A DNA stretch of 64,000 bases from Umezawaea tangerina (GCF_003002815.1 NZ_PVTF01000012.1:248001-312000); one strand, 5' to 3'; numbered from the stretch's first letter, positions 1 through 9,396 are shown. The notes: generated by a model not told the origin, from the letters alone. Made by a program: numbers and translations.

Positions 1-1770
1 GCGGGCGAACGCGCGGGTCAGGTCGTGCAGCTGGTAGCGGAGCGCGCCGCTCTCGTCGCTGGTCACGACGTCGAGCAGCTGCGCGTCGACGAGCCGTTCG
101 ACGACCTCCTCGCCGTCCTCGGGCGAGCAGTCGATCAGCGGGGCGACCAGCCAGCCGCCGAACGTGGACACGTCGAGCAGCCCGATCCGGCGCAGCGCGG
201 CCCGTTCCCGCTCGGCCAGGCCGTCGTAGCTCAGCGCGAGGCTGCCGCGGACCTCCAGGTCGCCCATCGTCAGCTCCTGGAGCACCCGGCGCTGCACGCG
301 CAGCCGTTCGGCCAACCGGGAGAGCTTCCAGTGCGGCCGGGCGGCCAGGCGCGCGCCCGCGATGCGCACGGCCAGCGGCAGCCGTCCGCACAGCCGCACG
401 AGGTCGTGCGCGGCGTCCGGCTCGGCCGCGGCCCGGCCGTCGCCGATGACCCGGTCCAGCAGCTCGAACGCCGCCGCGTCGTCGAGGACGCTCAGGTCCA
501 GCTGGGAGGCGCCACCGAGCGCCCCGAGCCGTTCCCGGCTGGTCACGAGCACCGCGCAGGCCGCGCCGCCGGGCAGCAGCGGGCGGACCTGGCGCTCGTC
601 GGCGGCGTTGTCCAGGACCACCAGGACCCGCCGGTCGGCCAGCAGCGTGCGGTAGAGGCGGGCGCGTTCGTCCAGGTCGGCCGGGATCGCCGCGTCGGCC
701 ACGCCGAGCGCGCGCAGGAACCCCGCGAGCACTTCGGCGGGGTCGGCCCGCACGGCCTGGACACCGCGCAGCGTGGCGTAGAGCTGGCCGTCCGGGAAGT
801 GCGCGCGGACGGCGTGCGCGACGTGCATGGCCAACGTCGACTTGCCCGCACCCGGCTTGCCGGAGATCGCGCACAGCCGGACCGCGGTGCCCTCCGCCGA
901 CAGGTGCCCGGTCAGCTCGGCGACCTCGGCCGACCGGCCGGTGAAGTCGGCGATGTCGAACGGCAGCTGGCTCGGCCGGTGCGGCACGACCGGCGGCTCC
1001 GCGGCGTCCGGCCTCGACGCGGCAGGGGCGGTGGGCCCGTCGTCGGCGCGCAGGATCCGGTCGTGCGTCGACCGCAGCGCCTGCCCCGGTTCCAGGCCCA
1101 GCTCGTCCAGCAGGACCCGGCGGCCCTCCTGGTAACAGGCGAGGGCGTCCGCCTGCCTGCCCGACTGGTAGAGCGCCAGCATGAGCTGGCTGCGCAGGCG
1201 TTCGCGCAACGGGTGCGCGGTGACGGCGGCGCTCAGCTCGGGGACCAGCGCGTCACCGCGGCCGATCGCCAGGTCCGCGTCCACCCGGTCCTCCAGGGCG
1301 GCCAGCCGCAGCTCCTCCAGCCGGGACCGCTCGGCCTCGGCCCACGCTCCTTGAGCGCCGCCGAGGGCCGGTCCGCGCCACACCGACAGCGCGGCGGTGA
1401 AGCGCGCGGCGGCCTCCTCGATGTCACCCTCGGCCAGCGCCCGACGGCCGGCGCCGACCTCGGCGGTGAACACGTGCAGGTCGACCAGGTCCGACGCGGC
1501 GTCGAGCAGGTAACCGCCGCCGCTGCGGCCCAGCACGTCGGCGTCGTCGCCGAACGCCCGGCGCAGCGTGGACACGTAGGTGTAGACGGCGGCACGGGTC
1601 TGCTCCGGCGGGTCGTCACCCCAGACGGCGTCGACCAGCTGTTCCTGCGACACCACCCGGCCCGCGTGCACGGCCAGCAGCGCCAGCAGCGTGCGCGGCT
1701 TGGGCCCGCCGACCGGCACGGCGGTACCGGAGCGGTACGCCTCCACCGGTCCGAGGACCCGAAACTCCAT
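1..1770 (-). CDS. SARP-family (AfsR-like) transcriptional regulator, C-terminus beyond the window
   Basis: The reverse-strand frame starts at ATG 1770-1768 (MEFRVLGPVEAY) and is still open at base 1, so only 590 residues are seen. Residues 1-90 are an OmpR-like winged helix (PKPRTLLALLAVHAGRVVS, then DAVWGDDPPEQTRAAVYTYV). Residues 95-240 match the bacterial transcriptional activation domain (BTAD). An NB-ARC-type ATPase follows, with Walker A GKPGAGKST near residue 304 and a Walker B-like RVLVVLDNAADE. This order is that of AfsR-type SARPs, which usually end in TPRs, here cut off. Such proteins activate secondary metabolism or differentiation promoters by binding direct repeats. No biosynthetic genes lie beside it, so its target is unknown. 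Confidence 0.9.
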   Translation of the reverse strand, partial: MEFRVLGPVEAYRSGTAVPVGGPKPRTLLALLAVHAGRVVSQEQLVDAVWGDDPPEQTRAAVYTYVSTLRRAFGDDADVLGRSGGGYLLDAASDLVDLHVFTAEVGAGRRALAEGDIEEAAARFTAALSVWRGPALGGAQGAWAEAERSRLEELRLAALEDRVDADLAIGRGDALVPELSAAVTAHPLRERLRSQLMLALYQSGRQADALACYQEGRRVLLDELGLEPGQALRSTHDRILRADDGPTAPAASRPDAAEPPVVPHRPSQLPFDIADFTGRSAEVAELTGHLSAEGTAVRLCAISGKPGAGKSTLAMHVAHAVRAHFPDGQLYATLRGVQAVRADPAEVLAGFLRALGVADAAIPADLDERARLYRTLLADRRVLVVLDNAADERQVRPLLPGGAACAVLVTSRERLGALGGASQLDLSVLDDAAAFELLDRVIGDGRAAAEPDAAHDLVRLCGRLPLAVRIAGARLAARPHWKLSRLAERLRVQRRVLQELTMGDLEVRGSLALSYDGLAERERAALRRIGLLDVSTFGGWLVAPLIDCSPEDGEEVVERLVDAQLLDVVTSDESGALRYQLHDLTRAFAR

Positions 1771-1836
1771 GTGCTCCCCCAGCGGGCCGTGCACCGATCA
1801 CCACCGTAGCCGTTCCGCCGACCGGGTGGCCCGCGC

Positions 1837-2472
1837 TCACACGAGCAGCGGGAGCATGGAGTGCCTGCGGCGGACGATCGCGCCGAACCGGGCGTCGATG
1901 CGCAGCCACGAGTCCGTGGCCGTCACGCGCACCTCGTCCTCCTCGGACGTGCCGAGGAAACCCATGCCGGACAACGCGAACAGGCACCGCAGCGGCACCT
2001 TCACGTCCAGTCCCGACCCGCTGACGGTGATCACCGTCTGGTCGAGCAGCGACGCGGGCGGCGTGCCGTGCGGGCCCGCGTTCTCCCGCGCCACCGCCAC
2101 GCCCTCGTCCGCGAGACCGGACACGACGCTGCCGGGCAGCCGGTCCACCGGCAGCCACCCGGTCGTCGGGGGCAGGGCGGACCGCCACATCAGGTCCTTG
2201 GCCGGGCCGGGGTCGACCGTGGCGCTGCGCACGACGGCCAGCCCCATCAGCAGGTCGCTGCCCGACACCGTCACGTCCGACGGCTCCACCCGGCCCGCGA
2301 CCGTGCGGGTGGCCAGCGCGTCGAACGGCGTCGCCACCCACGCGTCGACCAGCTCGCCCTCGGCCCGGTTGCGCAGCCGCACCACGGCCTGCGACTCCAA
2401 CCGCACCGCGCGGGCGACGAAAGCACCGAGGTCGTCCCGCTCCGCGGGGTCGGCGAACACGAGTTCAGGCAC
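1837..2472 (-). CDS. conserved hypothetical protein, partner of the thioesterase gene
   Basis: A 211-residue soluble protein with no signal peptide, membrane segment or motif I can name. It begins with a helical stretch (ADPAERDDLGAFVARAVRLE) followed by mixed segments. I chose GTG 2472 because GGAGG lies 5 nt upstream; an in-frame GTG at 2487 would add 5 residues but has no comparable ribosome site. It overlaps the end of the thioesterase gene by 8 bp, so the two are almost certainly cotranscribed and translationally coupled. In Mycobacterium the equivalent pair, as I recall (Rv2474c/Rv2475c), also lies next to the NAD-GDH gene. Function unknown. Confidence 0.8.
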   Translation of the reverse strand: MPELVFADPAERDDLGAFVARAVRLESQAVVRLRNRAEGELVDAWVATPFDALATRTVAGRVEPSDVTVSGSDLLMGLAVVRSATVDPGPAKDLMWRSALPPTTGWLPVDRLPGSVVSGLADEGVAVARENAGPHGTPPASLLDQTVITVSGSGLDVKVPLRCLFALSGMGFLGTSEEDEVRVTATDSWLRIDARFGAIVRRRHSMLPLLV

Positions 2473-2896
2473 CGTTACCTCCGGCACGCCAGCCCGCGAG
2501 GAAGTCGCGTTCGGCTTCGTCGAGACGCCTCGGCCGGGCGGCCGTCACGTTGTAGGGGACCATCAGGGTCTCCGCCTTGGTCACGACGACGCTGTCGTCG
2601 CCGCGCTGGTTGCGCACCGTGTAGTCGAGCAGGAACGACGCCGACCGCAGCTCGCGCACCGACATCTCCACCACGATCTCACCGCCGGTGAACACGATCG
2701 GCGTCAGGTAGTCCACCACCAGCCGCGCCACCACCATGCCGTTCGTCATGTCCGTCACCCCGTGCCGCGCGGCCTCGGTGAACAGCAGGTCGATGCGCGC
2801 CTCTTCGAGCAGCGTCACCGTGTTGGCGTGGTTGACGTGACCGAACGCGTCCATGTCCGACCACCGCGGACGTACCCCCGTGACGAACACACCCAA
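2465..2896 (-). CDS. acyl-CoA thioesterase, hotdog fold (4-hydroxybenzoyl-CoA thioesterase type)
   Basis: A 143-residue protein of normal length for a single hotdog domain. The N-terminus VRPRWSDMDAFGHVNHANTVTLLEEARIDLL carries the family signature: catalytic Asp in WSDMDAFGHVNH and the hotdog helix around residues 23-40. It should hydrolyse an acyl-CoA thioester in the cytosol; the substrate cannot be read from sequence. The start is TTG 2896, preceded by AGGAGG about 9 nt upstream. The downstream hypothetical overlaps its 3' end. It is the leftmost recognisable member of a block shared with mycobacteria (thioesterase, gdh, ettA, ssb). Confidence 0.87.
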   Translation of the reverse strand: MGVFVTGVRPRWSDMDAFGHVNHANTVTLLEEARIDLLFTEAARHGVTDMTNGMVVARLVVDYLTPIVFTGGEIVVEMSVRELRSASFLLDYTVRNQRGDDSVVVTKAETLMVPYNVTAARPRRLDEAERDFLAGWRAGGNGA

Positions 2897-2935
2897 CGGA
2901 ACGCGCCTCCTGCAAGTCTGTGGAATCCGCCCAGC

Positions 2936-3892
2936 CTATCGAGTGTCCTCGCCGACCAGACGCCGGAGTTCGGCGGCCCGCGCCGGGACGAACGGGGTGA
3001 TCACCGGCTCACCGCCCTCCTCCCGCCACGTGCCCACGACCAGGCCGTCCAGCAGCACGTGCGGGGTGAGGAAACCGCCACCGGTCTGGATCTTCGCGGT
3101 GTGTTCGGCGGGCAGGGCGAGGGTGCGGTCGCGGTAGCCGAGGAGGTAGGTGTCGAAGTGGCCGAGGAGCTTGATCCGGCGCTGCGGTTCGACGGGTTCG
3201 GTGCCTTTGTGGACCAGGCCGAAGCCGGTGTCCGCGTAGTCGTCGGGGTCGATCTCCTGGCGGACGCGACGGAGGGACAGGCCGCTCCAGGCGGCGAAGT
3301 CGGGGAGGGTGGCCGGGCCGTAGGCGGTGAGGTAGCGGCGGAAGAGGTCGGGGAGGCCGTTCGTGGTGCCGGTCTCCGTGGCGCTCTTGGTGTCGCTCTG
3401 CGGGTCGGTCTTCGGCAGGAGGTGGTAGGTGTCGTCGAGGCCGCGGTGGACCACCCCGGAGTTCGCCGCGAACGCCAGCAGGTGCGCGGGCGCCTGGCTC
3501 TTGGGGTCCAGCACGATTCCCACCTCGGCCAGTGCTCGCACGGTGGCCGGGCGGTCCTTGGGTTCGACCAGGATCTCCCGCAGCGCCTCCAGGGCCCGCG
3601 CGCAGAGACCGTCGTCCAGACCCAGCTGTTCCCGTCGCCGTTTGCCCGCCGCGATGGAGGTGGGGCCGAGGAGGCGCACGACCCAGGCCGCGTCGGCCGG
3701 GTGGAGGAGGTGCAGCGTGCCGCGCATCGCCCAGGTGCGGATGCCGTCCGTGGACAGGCCGCGGTTGCGGGCGGCGGTCGTGAGGGCGGGGACGTCTTGT
3801 GCTTGCAGGGCAAGGACGTCACGCAGGTCGGTCGCGGGGGCGACGAGGCGTTGCGCGCTCATCCGCGTGGCCAGGGCTTGCGCTGGGGTCAT
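2936..3892 (-). CDS. winged-helix DNA-binding protein, AlkZ-like DNA glycosylase family (HTH_42)
   Basis: A 318-residue protein from ATG 3892 (MTPAQALATRMSAQRL); the frame is open to 3997 but the extension is proline-rich and atypical. The family signature is visible: LALQAQDVPAL with Gln30 and Gln32 forming the Q-x-Q motif that in AlkZ/YcaQ enzymes lies at the active site, then MRGTLHLLHPADAAWV near residues 73-88. C-terminally it has PDFAAWSGLSLRRVRQEI and the family ending HVLLDGLVVGTWREEGG. AlkZ enzymes unhook bulky alkyl or crosslinked bases; many actinobacterial relatives are AlkZ-like paralogues of unknown substrate. It sits between the thioesterase and gdh, outside any obvious repair operon. 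The family call is firm; the substrate is unknown. Confidence 0.8.
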   Translation of the reverse strand: MTPAQALATRMSAQRLVAPATDLRDVLALQAQDVPALTTAARNRGLSTDGIRTWAMRGTLHLLHPADAAWVVRLLGPTSIAAGKRRREQLGLDDGLCARALEALREILVEPKDRPATVRALAEVGIVLDPKSQAPAHLLAFAANSGVVHRGLDDTYHLLPKTDPQSDTKSATETGTTNGLPDLFRRYLTAYGPATLPDFAAWSGLSLRRVRQEIDPDDYADTGFGLVHKGTEPVEPQRRIKLLGHFDTYLLGYRDRTLALPAEHTAKIQTGGGFLTPHVLLDGLVVGTWREEGGEPVITPFVPARAAELRRLVGEDTR

Positions 3893-4142
3893 CGGGATGG
3901 TCACGGGGGCCGACTTCAGGTGTGGTTCGGGGTGCGCTGGTGGTCTTGGAGTGTGCGGGAGCGGGGGTACCCCGGTTGTGAGGACCCCCCGACGCACACC
4001 CTACGCAGGGGGTACGACAGTTTCGGGTGGGTGGTTTTCGGTGGGGTGGTGAGGGCCGTTGTTGTCGGTGCCCGTCGGTAGCGTGCGGTTCGGGGGGTCC
4101 TGGTTCTCGGGAGGCCCTTGGTGGGGTGCGCGGAAAAGGCTC
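3893..4142. other. intergenic stretch upstream of the AlkZ-like gene
   Basis: Together with the terminator and tail to 4197 this is a 305-bp gap. It contains one copy of the dispersed repeat (3982-4027), described separately. No convincing small gene is seen. An in-frame upstream extension of the AlkZ-like gene reaches 3997, but its codons translate to a Pro/His-rich sequence and are probably untranslated. Confidence 0.5.
3982..4027 (+). repeat. dispersed intergenic repeat, copy A
   Basis: Bases 3982-4027 begin GGACCCCCCGACG, continue CCTACGCAGGGGGTACGAC and end AGTTTCGG. The same order (G/A-rich, CCCC, TACG, GGGGTACGACAG, TTYCGG) recurs at 52941-53110 (two tandem units) and, in shorter reverse form, at 28664-28701. 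All copies lie between genes. Confidence 0.6.
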
Positions 4143-4178
4143 GGGGTGTCAGGGTTCCGGCGGGAACCCTGACACCCC
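4143..4178 (-). terminator. strong intrinsic-type hairpin downstream of gdh
   Basis: A perfect 16-bp stem (4143-4158 with 4163-4178) closes a 4-nt GGCG loop; the stem begins GGGGTGTCAGGG. It lies 20 nt past the stop codon of the NAD-GDH gene on the minus strand. No U-tract follows, which is common for actinobacterial terminators. Confidence 0.85.
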
Positions 4179-4197
4179 AAGGACTTTCGGCCTGCCG

Positions 4198-7100
4198 TCA
4201 GAGGACCATGCTGCGGATCTGGCGGGCTGCCACGGACAAGGTGGCGAGGTCGAGGCGGTTGGCCTGGTTGATCTCCTCGAGGGCCGCGCGGGCGCGGGTG
4301 AGGCGGGAGGCGTTCATCTGCTCCCAGGTGGCGATCTTCTCCTCCGGGCTGTCGCCGGGGTCGCTGATGCGCAGCACGTCGAGCGTGATGGCGCGCAGCG
4401 AGGAGTAGAAGTCGTCGCGCAGGGCGAGCCTGGCGAGGGCGTGCCAGCGGTTGCCGCGCTCCAGTGCGCTGACCGAGCTGAGCATGTGGTCCATGTCCAG
4501 GTGTTCGGACAGCGCGTGGTACAGCTCGGCGGTCTCCAGGTGCGAGCGCTCCGGGAGGAGACCGGTGCCGTCACCGGCCTCGCGTTCGGCGAGCTCGGCG
4601 ATCTCGGTGATGTCGAGCAGGCTGTAGGTGAACAGCTGCGAGGCGACCCGGCACGCCAGGTCCTGCGAGACACCCGCGTTGACGAGGCGGGCGACGTGCA
4701 GGTCAAGCGAGGTGCGTTCCCGGCCCTGCAGCAGGTCCGGGACCTTGCCCGCCAGCTCGGCGACGACCCCGGCGAACCGGGAGATCGTGGACCCGACCTG
4801 GAGCGGCTGCGGGCGGTTGGAGAGCAGCCAGCGCGACGCGCGGTCGAGCAGGCGGCGCGACTCGAGGATCATCTCGTCGGCGACGCTGGTGGCGAGCACG
4901 TTGTCCAGGGAGCGGATCTCCTCCCAGTGCTCCTTGAGGCCGAAGATCTCGGTGACCACGGCGAACGCGCGGACCGCGTCGGTCGGGGACGCGCTGATCT
5001 CCTCGGTCAGGCGGAACGGGTAGGAGATGCCCGCGCCGTCGATGACCTCGTTGACGAGCACGGTCGTCGTGATCTGCTTGCGCAGCGGGTGCGCGGGGAT
5101 CACGTCGTCGAAGCGCTCGCGCAGCTCGCTGGGGAAGTACCCCGGCAGCTTGCGGGCGAACGCGTCGATCTCCGGCAGGTCGCTGGCGAGCACGTCCTCC
5201 TTGAGCGCGAGCTTCACGTGCGCGAGCAGCGTGCACAGCTCGGGCGAGGTGAGGCCGCGGCCCGCCTTCTCCATCGCGCGGAACTCGGCGGCGCTGGGCA
5301 GCGCCTCCAGCTCGCGGTCGAGACCGGTGCGCTTCTCCAGGTCGGCGACCAGGCGCGCGTGCACCGACAGCATCGGCTCGGCGTGCGCCCGGCTGACGCC
5401 CATCACGGCGTTCTGCGAGTAGTTGTCCGCCAGCACGAGCTCGCCGACCTCGTCGGTCATCTGCCCGAGCAGCTCGTTGCGCTGCTCCTGGTCGAACTTG
5501 CCCTCGCGGACGAGCTGGTCCAGCAGGATCTTGATGTTGACCTCGTGGTCGGAGCAGTCGACACCGGCCGAGTTGTCCAGGGCGTCGGTGTTGACCTTGC
5601 CGCCCTTGCGGGCGAACTCGATCCGGCCGCGCTGGGTGAGGCCGAGGTTGCCGCCCTCGCCGACGACCTTCACCCGCAGGTCGGCGCCGTTGACGCGCAG
5701 GGCGTCGTTGGCCTTGTCGCCGACCTCGGAGTGCGTCTCGGTCGCCGCCTTCACGTACGTGCCGATGCCGCCGTTCCACAGCAGGTCGACCGGCGACAGC
5801 AGGATCGCCTTCATCAGCTCGTGCGGCGACAGCTTCTCGACGCCGTCGTCGATGCCGAGCGCCGCCCGCGCCTCGGCGCTGATCGGGATGGACTTGGCCG
5901 TGCGCGGCCACACCCCGCCGCCTGCGCTGACCAGGCCGAGGTCGTAGTCCGCCCACGACGAGCGGGGCAGCTCGAAGAGCCGCTTGCGCTCGGCGAACGA
6001 CGGCGCCGCGACCGGGGTGGGGTCGATGAAGATGTGCCGGTGGTCGAACGCCGCGACCAGGCGGATGTGCTCGGACAGCAGCATGCCGTTGCCGAACACG
6101 TCACCGGACATGTCGCCGACGCCGACGACGGTGAACTCCTCGGACTGGGTGTTCACGTCCAGCTCGCGGAAGTTGCGCTTCACGCTCTCCCACGCGCCCT
6201 TGGCGGTGATGCCCATGGCCTTGTGGTCGTAGCCGACCGAGCCGCCGGAGGCGAACGCGTCGCCGAGCCAGAAGCCGTAGGAGATGGCGACCTCGTTGGC
6301 GATGTCGGAGAACTGGGCGGTGCCCTTGTCCGCCGCGACCACCAGGTAGGTGTCGTCGCCGTCGTGCCGGACGACCTGCGGCGCGGGGATGACCTTGCCC
6401 GAGTCGAGGTTGTCGGTCAGGTCCAGCAGACCGGAGATGAACTGGCGGTAGCAGGCGATGCCCTCGGCCAGGAACGCCTCGCGGTCCAGACCGGCGTCAC
6501 CCGACGCGGCGGGCGGGCGCTTGACGACGAACCCGCCCTTGGCGCCGACCGGCACGATGACCGCGTTCTTCACGGCCTGCGCCTTGACCAGGCCGAGGAC
6601 CTCCGTGCGGAAGTCCTCGCGCCGGTCCGACCAGCGCAGCCCGCCGCGCGCGACCGCGCCGAAGCGCAGGTGCACGCCCTCGATGCGGGGCGAGTACACG
6701 AAGATCTCGAACCGCGGCCGCGGCTGCGGCAGCTCCGGGATGGCCTGCGGGTTCAGCTTCACGGCCAGGTACGGCCGGGCGTCGCCGTCGGCGTCGCGGA
6801 AGAAGTAGTTCGTCCGCAGCGTGGCCTGCACGAGCGTGAGCAGGCTGCGCAGGATGCGGTCCGCGTCCAGGCTCGTCACGTCGTCGATCAGCTTCGCCAG
6901 GTTGCCGACCAGCGACTCGGTGCGGGCGTCGCGGCTCGCGTCGTCCAGCGCCGGGTCGAAGCGGGCCTCGAAGAGGCGCACGAGCTCGCTCGCGACCTCG
7001 GTGTGCCCGAGGACGACGTCCTCGATGTAGTCCTGGCTGTAGGGCGTGCCCGCCTGGCGCAGGTACTTCGCGTACGCGCGCAGCATCGCGGCCTGCTGCC

Positions 7101-9180
7101 AGGTCAGGCCGGCCTGGAGCACCAGCGTGTTGAAGCCGTCGACCTCCGCCTCACCGCGCCACGCGGCCGCGAACGCCTCCTGGAACCGGGTCTGCACGGT
7201 GTCCAGGTCGGAGCTGTTCAGCCGGTCCAGGATCTTCGACTCGATGCGCAGGCCGAAGTCGTAGATCCAGCACAGCACGCCGTCCTCGCGGGTGAGGTCG
7301 TACGGGCGCTCGTCGACCACGACGACACCCATGCGCTGGAGCATCGGCAGGACCTGCGACAACGTGATCCGGTCGCCCGCGAGGAACAGCTTGAACCGCC
7401 GCTCCCCCGCCTCGGCGTCCTGCGGCACGTAGAAGACCATGTCCAGGTCGCCCGGCCGGAGGGCCTCGATCCGGCGGAAGTCGGCGAGGCCGTCCGCGGC
7501 GGAGAAGTCCTCCTTGTAGGCCTCCGGGAAGGCCGCGGCGAACCGCTGGCCCTGCTCGTTGGCCGACTCGGTGCCCAGGCCGCCGCTCTGACCGCCGTCG
7601 CTCTGCTCGGCCAGCACGGCGTCGACCATCCGGTCGTCCCAGCTGCGCACGGCCTCGGCGAGCCGGTTCTGCAGGTCGACCGCGTCGACCTCGACCGTGC
7701 GGGCCGGGTCGGTGTGCACCATGAAGTGCACCCGCGCCAGGGCGGACTCCCCTATGCGGGCGCTGTACTCCAGGTTGACGCCGCCCAGCGCGTCGAGCAG
7801 CACCTCCTGCATGGCCAGCCGCGACGTCGTCGTGTAGCGGTCGCGCGGCAGGTACACCAGGCACGAGTAGAAGCGGCCGTACGGGTCGCGGCGCAGGAAC
7901 AGCCGCAGCCTGCGGCGTTCGGCGAGCGCGATCACCCCCGCGACGGTCGCGTAGAGCGTGTCCGCGTCGACCGAGAACAGCTCGGTGCGCGGGTAGTTCT
8001 GGACCACCTCGAGCATCCGCTGGCCCGAGTACGAGTGCAGCGGGAAGCCCGCGCGGTGGATCACGTCGCGCACCCGGCGCTCGATGACCGGGATGTCGAG
8101 CACGTCCTCGTGCAGCGCGGTCGTGCCGAACACGCCGAGGAACCGGTGCTCGCCGGTGACCTGGCCGTCGGCGTCGAACGTCTTCACGCCCACGTAGTAC
8201 GGGTACACCGAGCGGTGGACGCTCGACTGGGCGCTGGCCTGGGTCAGCACCAGCAGCTCGGGGGACAGCGCCTGCGCGCCCGCGTCCGGCCCGGCGGTCA
8301 GGCTGCGCGCCGCGAGGCTGTCCTGGCGCAGCACGCCGAGCCCGGAGGCGAGGACCGCGCGCAGCGCCGGTTCGCCGTCGGTGGCCGGGTCGTCGCGGAT
8401 CAGCTCGTACTGGCGGTAGCCCAGGAAGGTGAAGTGGTCGTCGGCGAGCCAGCGCAGCAGCTTCGCGCCGTCGCTCGTCTCGTCGTGCGACAGCCGCGGC
8501 GGGTCGGCGTCCAGCTGGTCGGCGAGCTGCCGGGCGGTGGCCGTCATCTTGTCGGTGTCCTCGACGACCTCGCGGACGTCGTTGAGCACCGTGTGCAGCC
8601 TGGTCTCCAGCTCGCGGGCCCGGTCGGGGTCCGTGATCAGGTCGACCTCGATGTTCATCCACGACTCGGCGATCGTGTCCGCGGGCGGGGCCGACGGGTC
8701 CGCGAGCGGCAGGACCTCGTGCAGCTCACCAGTCACCGGGTCGCGGCGGACCACGACGATCGGGTGCACCACCCGCTGGACCTGCACACCGCCGCGGGTC
8801 AGCTCGGAGGCGACCGAGTCGACCAGGTACGGCATGTCGTCGGTGACGACCTGCACGACGGTGACCGGACAGGTCCACCCGTCGTGCGTGCGGGTCGGGT
8901 TGAGGATGCGCACGGCCGGGCGGCCGGGCACCCGCGACTCGGCGAGCTGGTGGTTGGACCGCACCGCGCCCAGCAGGTCCACGGGGTCGTCGTCGTTGAC
9001 TTCCTCGGCGGGCACGTGGCGGTAGTACAAACGGATGAGATCGGCGAGTTCCGGCGCGGCGGCGGCAGCCCGTTCGATCAATTCATCCCGAACCTGCTCG
9101 GGGCTGGCCGAGCGGCTTTCGCCTGGCTCGGCACGGCCGGCGTCGAGCTCGGAACGGGACGGGGCTCCAGTCGAGGTCAT
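4198..9180 (-). CDS. gdh: NAD-specific glutamate dehydrogenase, large (180 kDa) class
   Basis: A 1660-residue enzyme, the normal size for the large NAD-GDH class first described in Streptomyces clavuligerus. It oxidatively deaminates glutamate to 2-oxoglutarate and ammonium, a catabolic role. The N-terminal ~700 residues are the regulatory region with ACT-like parts; the catalytic core contains FGAVARGGLRWSDRREDFRTE (about residues 840-860) followed by VPVGAKGGFVVK with the active-site lysine, then the Rossmann part near VGVGDMSGDVFGNGMLLS. I chose ATG 9180 (MTSTGAPSRSE); the frame is open to 9210. In Mycobacterium the orthologue (Rv2476c, from memory) is inhibited by the FHA protein GarA and is adjacent to ettA; here a giant TPR protein separates the two. 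Confidence 0.97.
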   Translation of the reverse strand: MTSTGAPSRSELDAGRAEPGESRSASPEQVRDELIERAAAAAPELADLIRLYYRHVPAEEVNDDDPVDLLGAVRSNHQLAESRVPGRPAVRILNPTRTHDGWTCPVTVVQVVTDDMPYLVDSVASELTRGGVQVQRVVHPIVVVRRDPVTGELHEVLPLADPSAPPADTIAESWMNIEVDLITDPDRARELETRLHTVLNDVREVVEDTDKMTATARQLADQLDADPPRLSHDETSDGAKLLRWLADDHFTFLGYRQYELIRDDPATDGEPALRAVLASGLGVLRQDSLAARSLTAGPDAGAQALSPELLVLTQASAQSSVHRSVYPYYVGVKTFDADGQVTGEHRFLGVFGTTALHEDVLDIPVIERRVRDVIHRAGFPLHSYSGQRMLEVVQNYPRTELFSVDADTLYATVAGVIALAERRRLRLFLRRDPYGRFYSCLVYLPRDRYTTTSRLAMQEVLLDALGGVNLEYSARIGESALARVHFMVHTDPARTVEVDAVDLQNRLAEAVRSWDDRMVDAVLAEQSDGGQSGGLGTESANEQGQRFAAAFPEAYKEDFSAADGLADFRRIEALRPGDLDMVFYVPQDAEAGERRFKLFLAGDRITLSQVLPMLQRMGVVVVDERPYDLTREDGVLCWIYDFGLRIESKILDRLNSSDLDTVQTRFQEAFAAAWRGEAEVDGFNTLVLQAGLTWQQAAMLRAYAKYLRQAGTPYSQDYIEDVVLGHTEVASELVRLFEARFDPALDDASRDARTESLVGNLAKLIDDVTSLDADRILRSLLTLVQATLRTNYFFRDADGDARPYLAVKLNPQAIPELPQPRPRFEIFVYSPRIEGVHLRFGAVARGGLRWSDRREDFRTEVLGLVKAQAVKNAVIVPVGAKGGFVVKRPPAASGDAGLDREAFLAEGIACYRQFISGLLDLTDNLDSGKVIPAPQVVRHDGDDTYLVVAADKGTAQFSDIANEVAISYGFWLGDAFASGGSVGYDHKAMGITAKGAWESVKRNFRELDVNTQSEEFTVVGVGDMSGDVFGNGMLLSEHIRLVAAFDHRHIFIDPTPVAAPSFAERKRLFELPRSSWADYDLGLVSAGGGVWPRTAKSIPISAEARAALGIDDGVEKLSPHELMKAILLSPVDLLWNGGIGTYVKAATETHSEVGDKANDALRVNGADLRVKVVGEGGNLGLTQRGRIEFARKGGKVNTDALDNSAGVDCSDHEVNIKILLDQLVREGKFDQEQRNELLGQMTDEVGELVLADNYSQNAVMGVSRAHAEPMLSVHARLVADLEKRTGLDRELEALPSAAEFRAMEKAGRGLTSPELCTLLAHVKLALKEDVLASDLPEIDAFARKLPGYFPSELRERFDDVIPAHPLRKQITTTVLVNEVIDGAGISYPFRLTEEISASPTDAVRAFAVVTEIFGLKEHWEEIRSLDNVLATSVADEMILESRRLLDRASRWLLSNRPQPLQVGSTISRFAGVVAELAGKVPDLLQGRERTSLDLHVARLVNAGVSQDLACRVASQLFTYSLLDITEIAELAEREAGDGTGLLPERSHLETAELYHALSEHLDMDHMLSSVSALERGNRWHALARLALRDDFYSSLRAITLDVLRISDPGDSPEEKIATWEQMNASRLTRARAALEEINQANRLDLATLSVAARQIRSMVL

Positions 9181-9303
9181 GTTCAGGCGACTCTCCAAGC
9201 TATCCGGCACCTCTGTGTACCGGGTCCGGCCACCACAGTAGATGGCACGTCGGAACGGGGTGGCAATGCCCCGGTTACTGAATCGAACAACCTGGGTGAC
9301 TTT

Positions 9304-9332
9304 CCGGAAAGCCGGGTAAAACGGCTTTTCCC
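9304..9332 (-). terminator. candidate hairpin between the TPR protein gene and gdh
   Basis: AAAGCCG (9308-9314) pairs with CGGCTTT (9322-9328) around an A-rich loop, with partial extension into flanking GG/CC. The 216-bp gap 9181-9396 is distinctly more AT-rich than its surroundings (TTATTAAAAC near 9374). It probably ends the upstream minus-strand unit and carries the gdh promoter. Confidence 0.45.
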
Positions 9333-9396
9333 GTCTTTATCGTCACTCCGGCTTTGTTACCGGCGGGAAACCTTATTAAAACCTCAAATCACATTC

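Noticed and set aside
1-1770. Biosynthetic gene cluster around the SARP regulator
   Set aside because: Neighbouring genes are housekeeping or catabolic; no PKS, NRPS, terpene or RiPP core gene is in the window.
25-1809. 594-residue plus-strand open frame opposite the SARP gene
   Set aside because: Low-complexity antisense translation; the SARP reading frame carries all recognisable domains.
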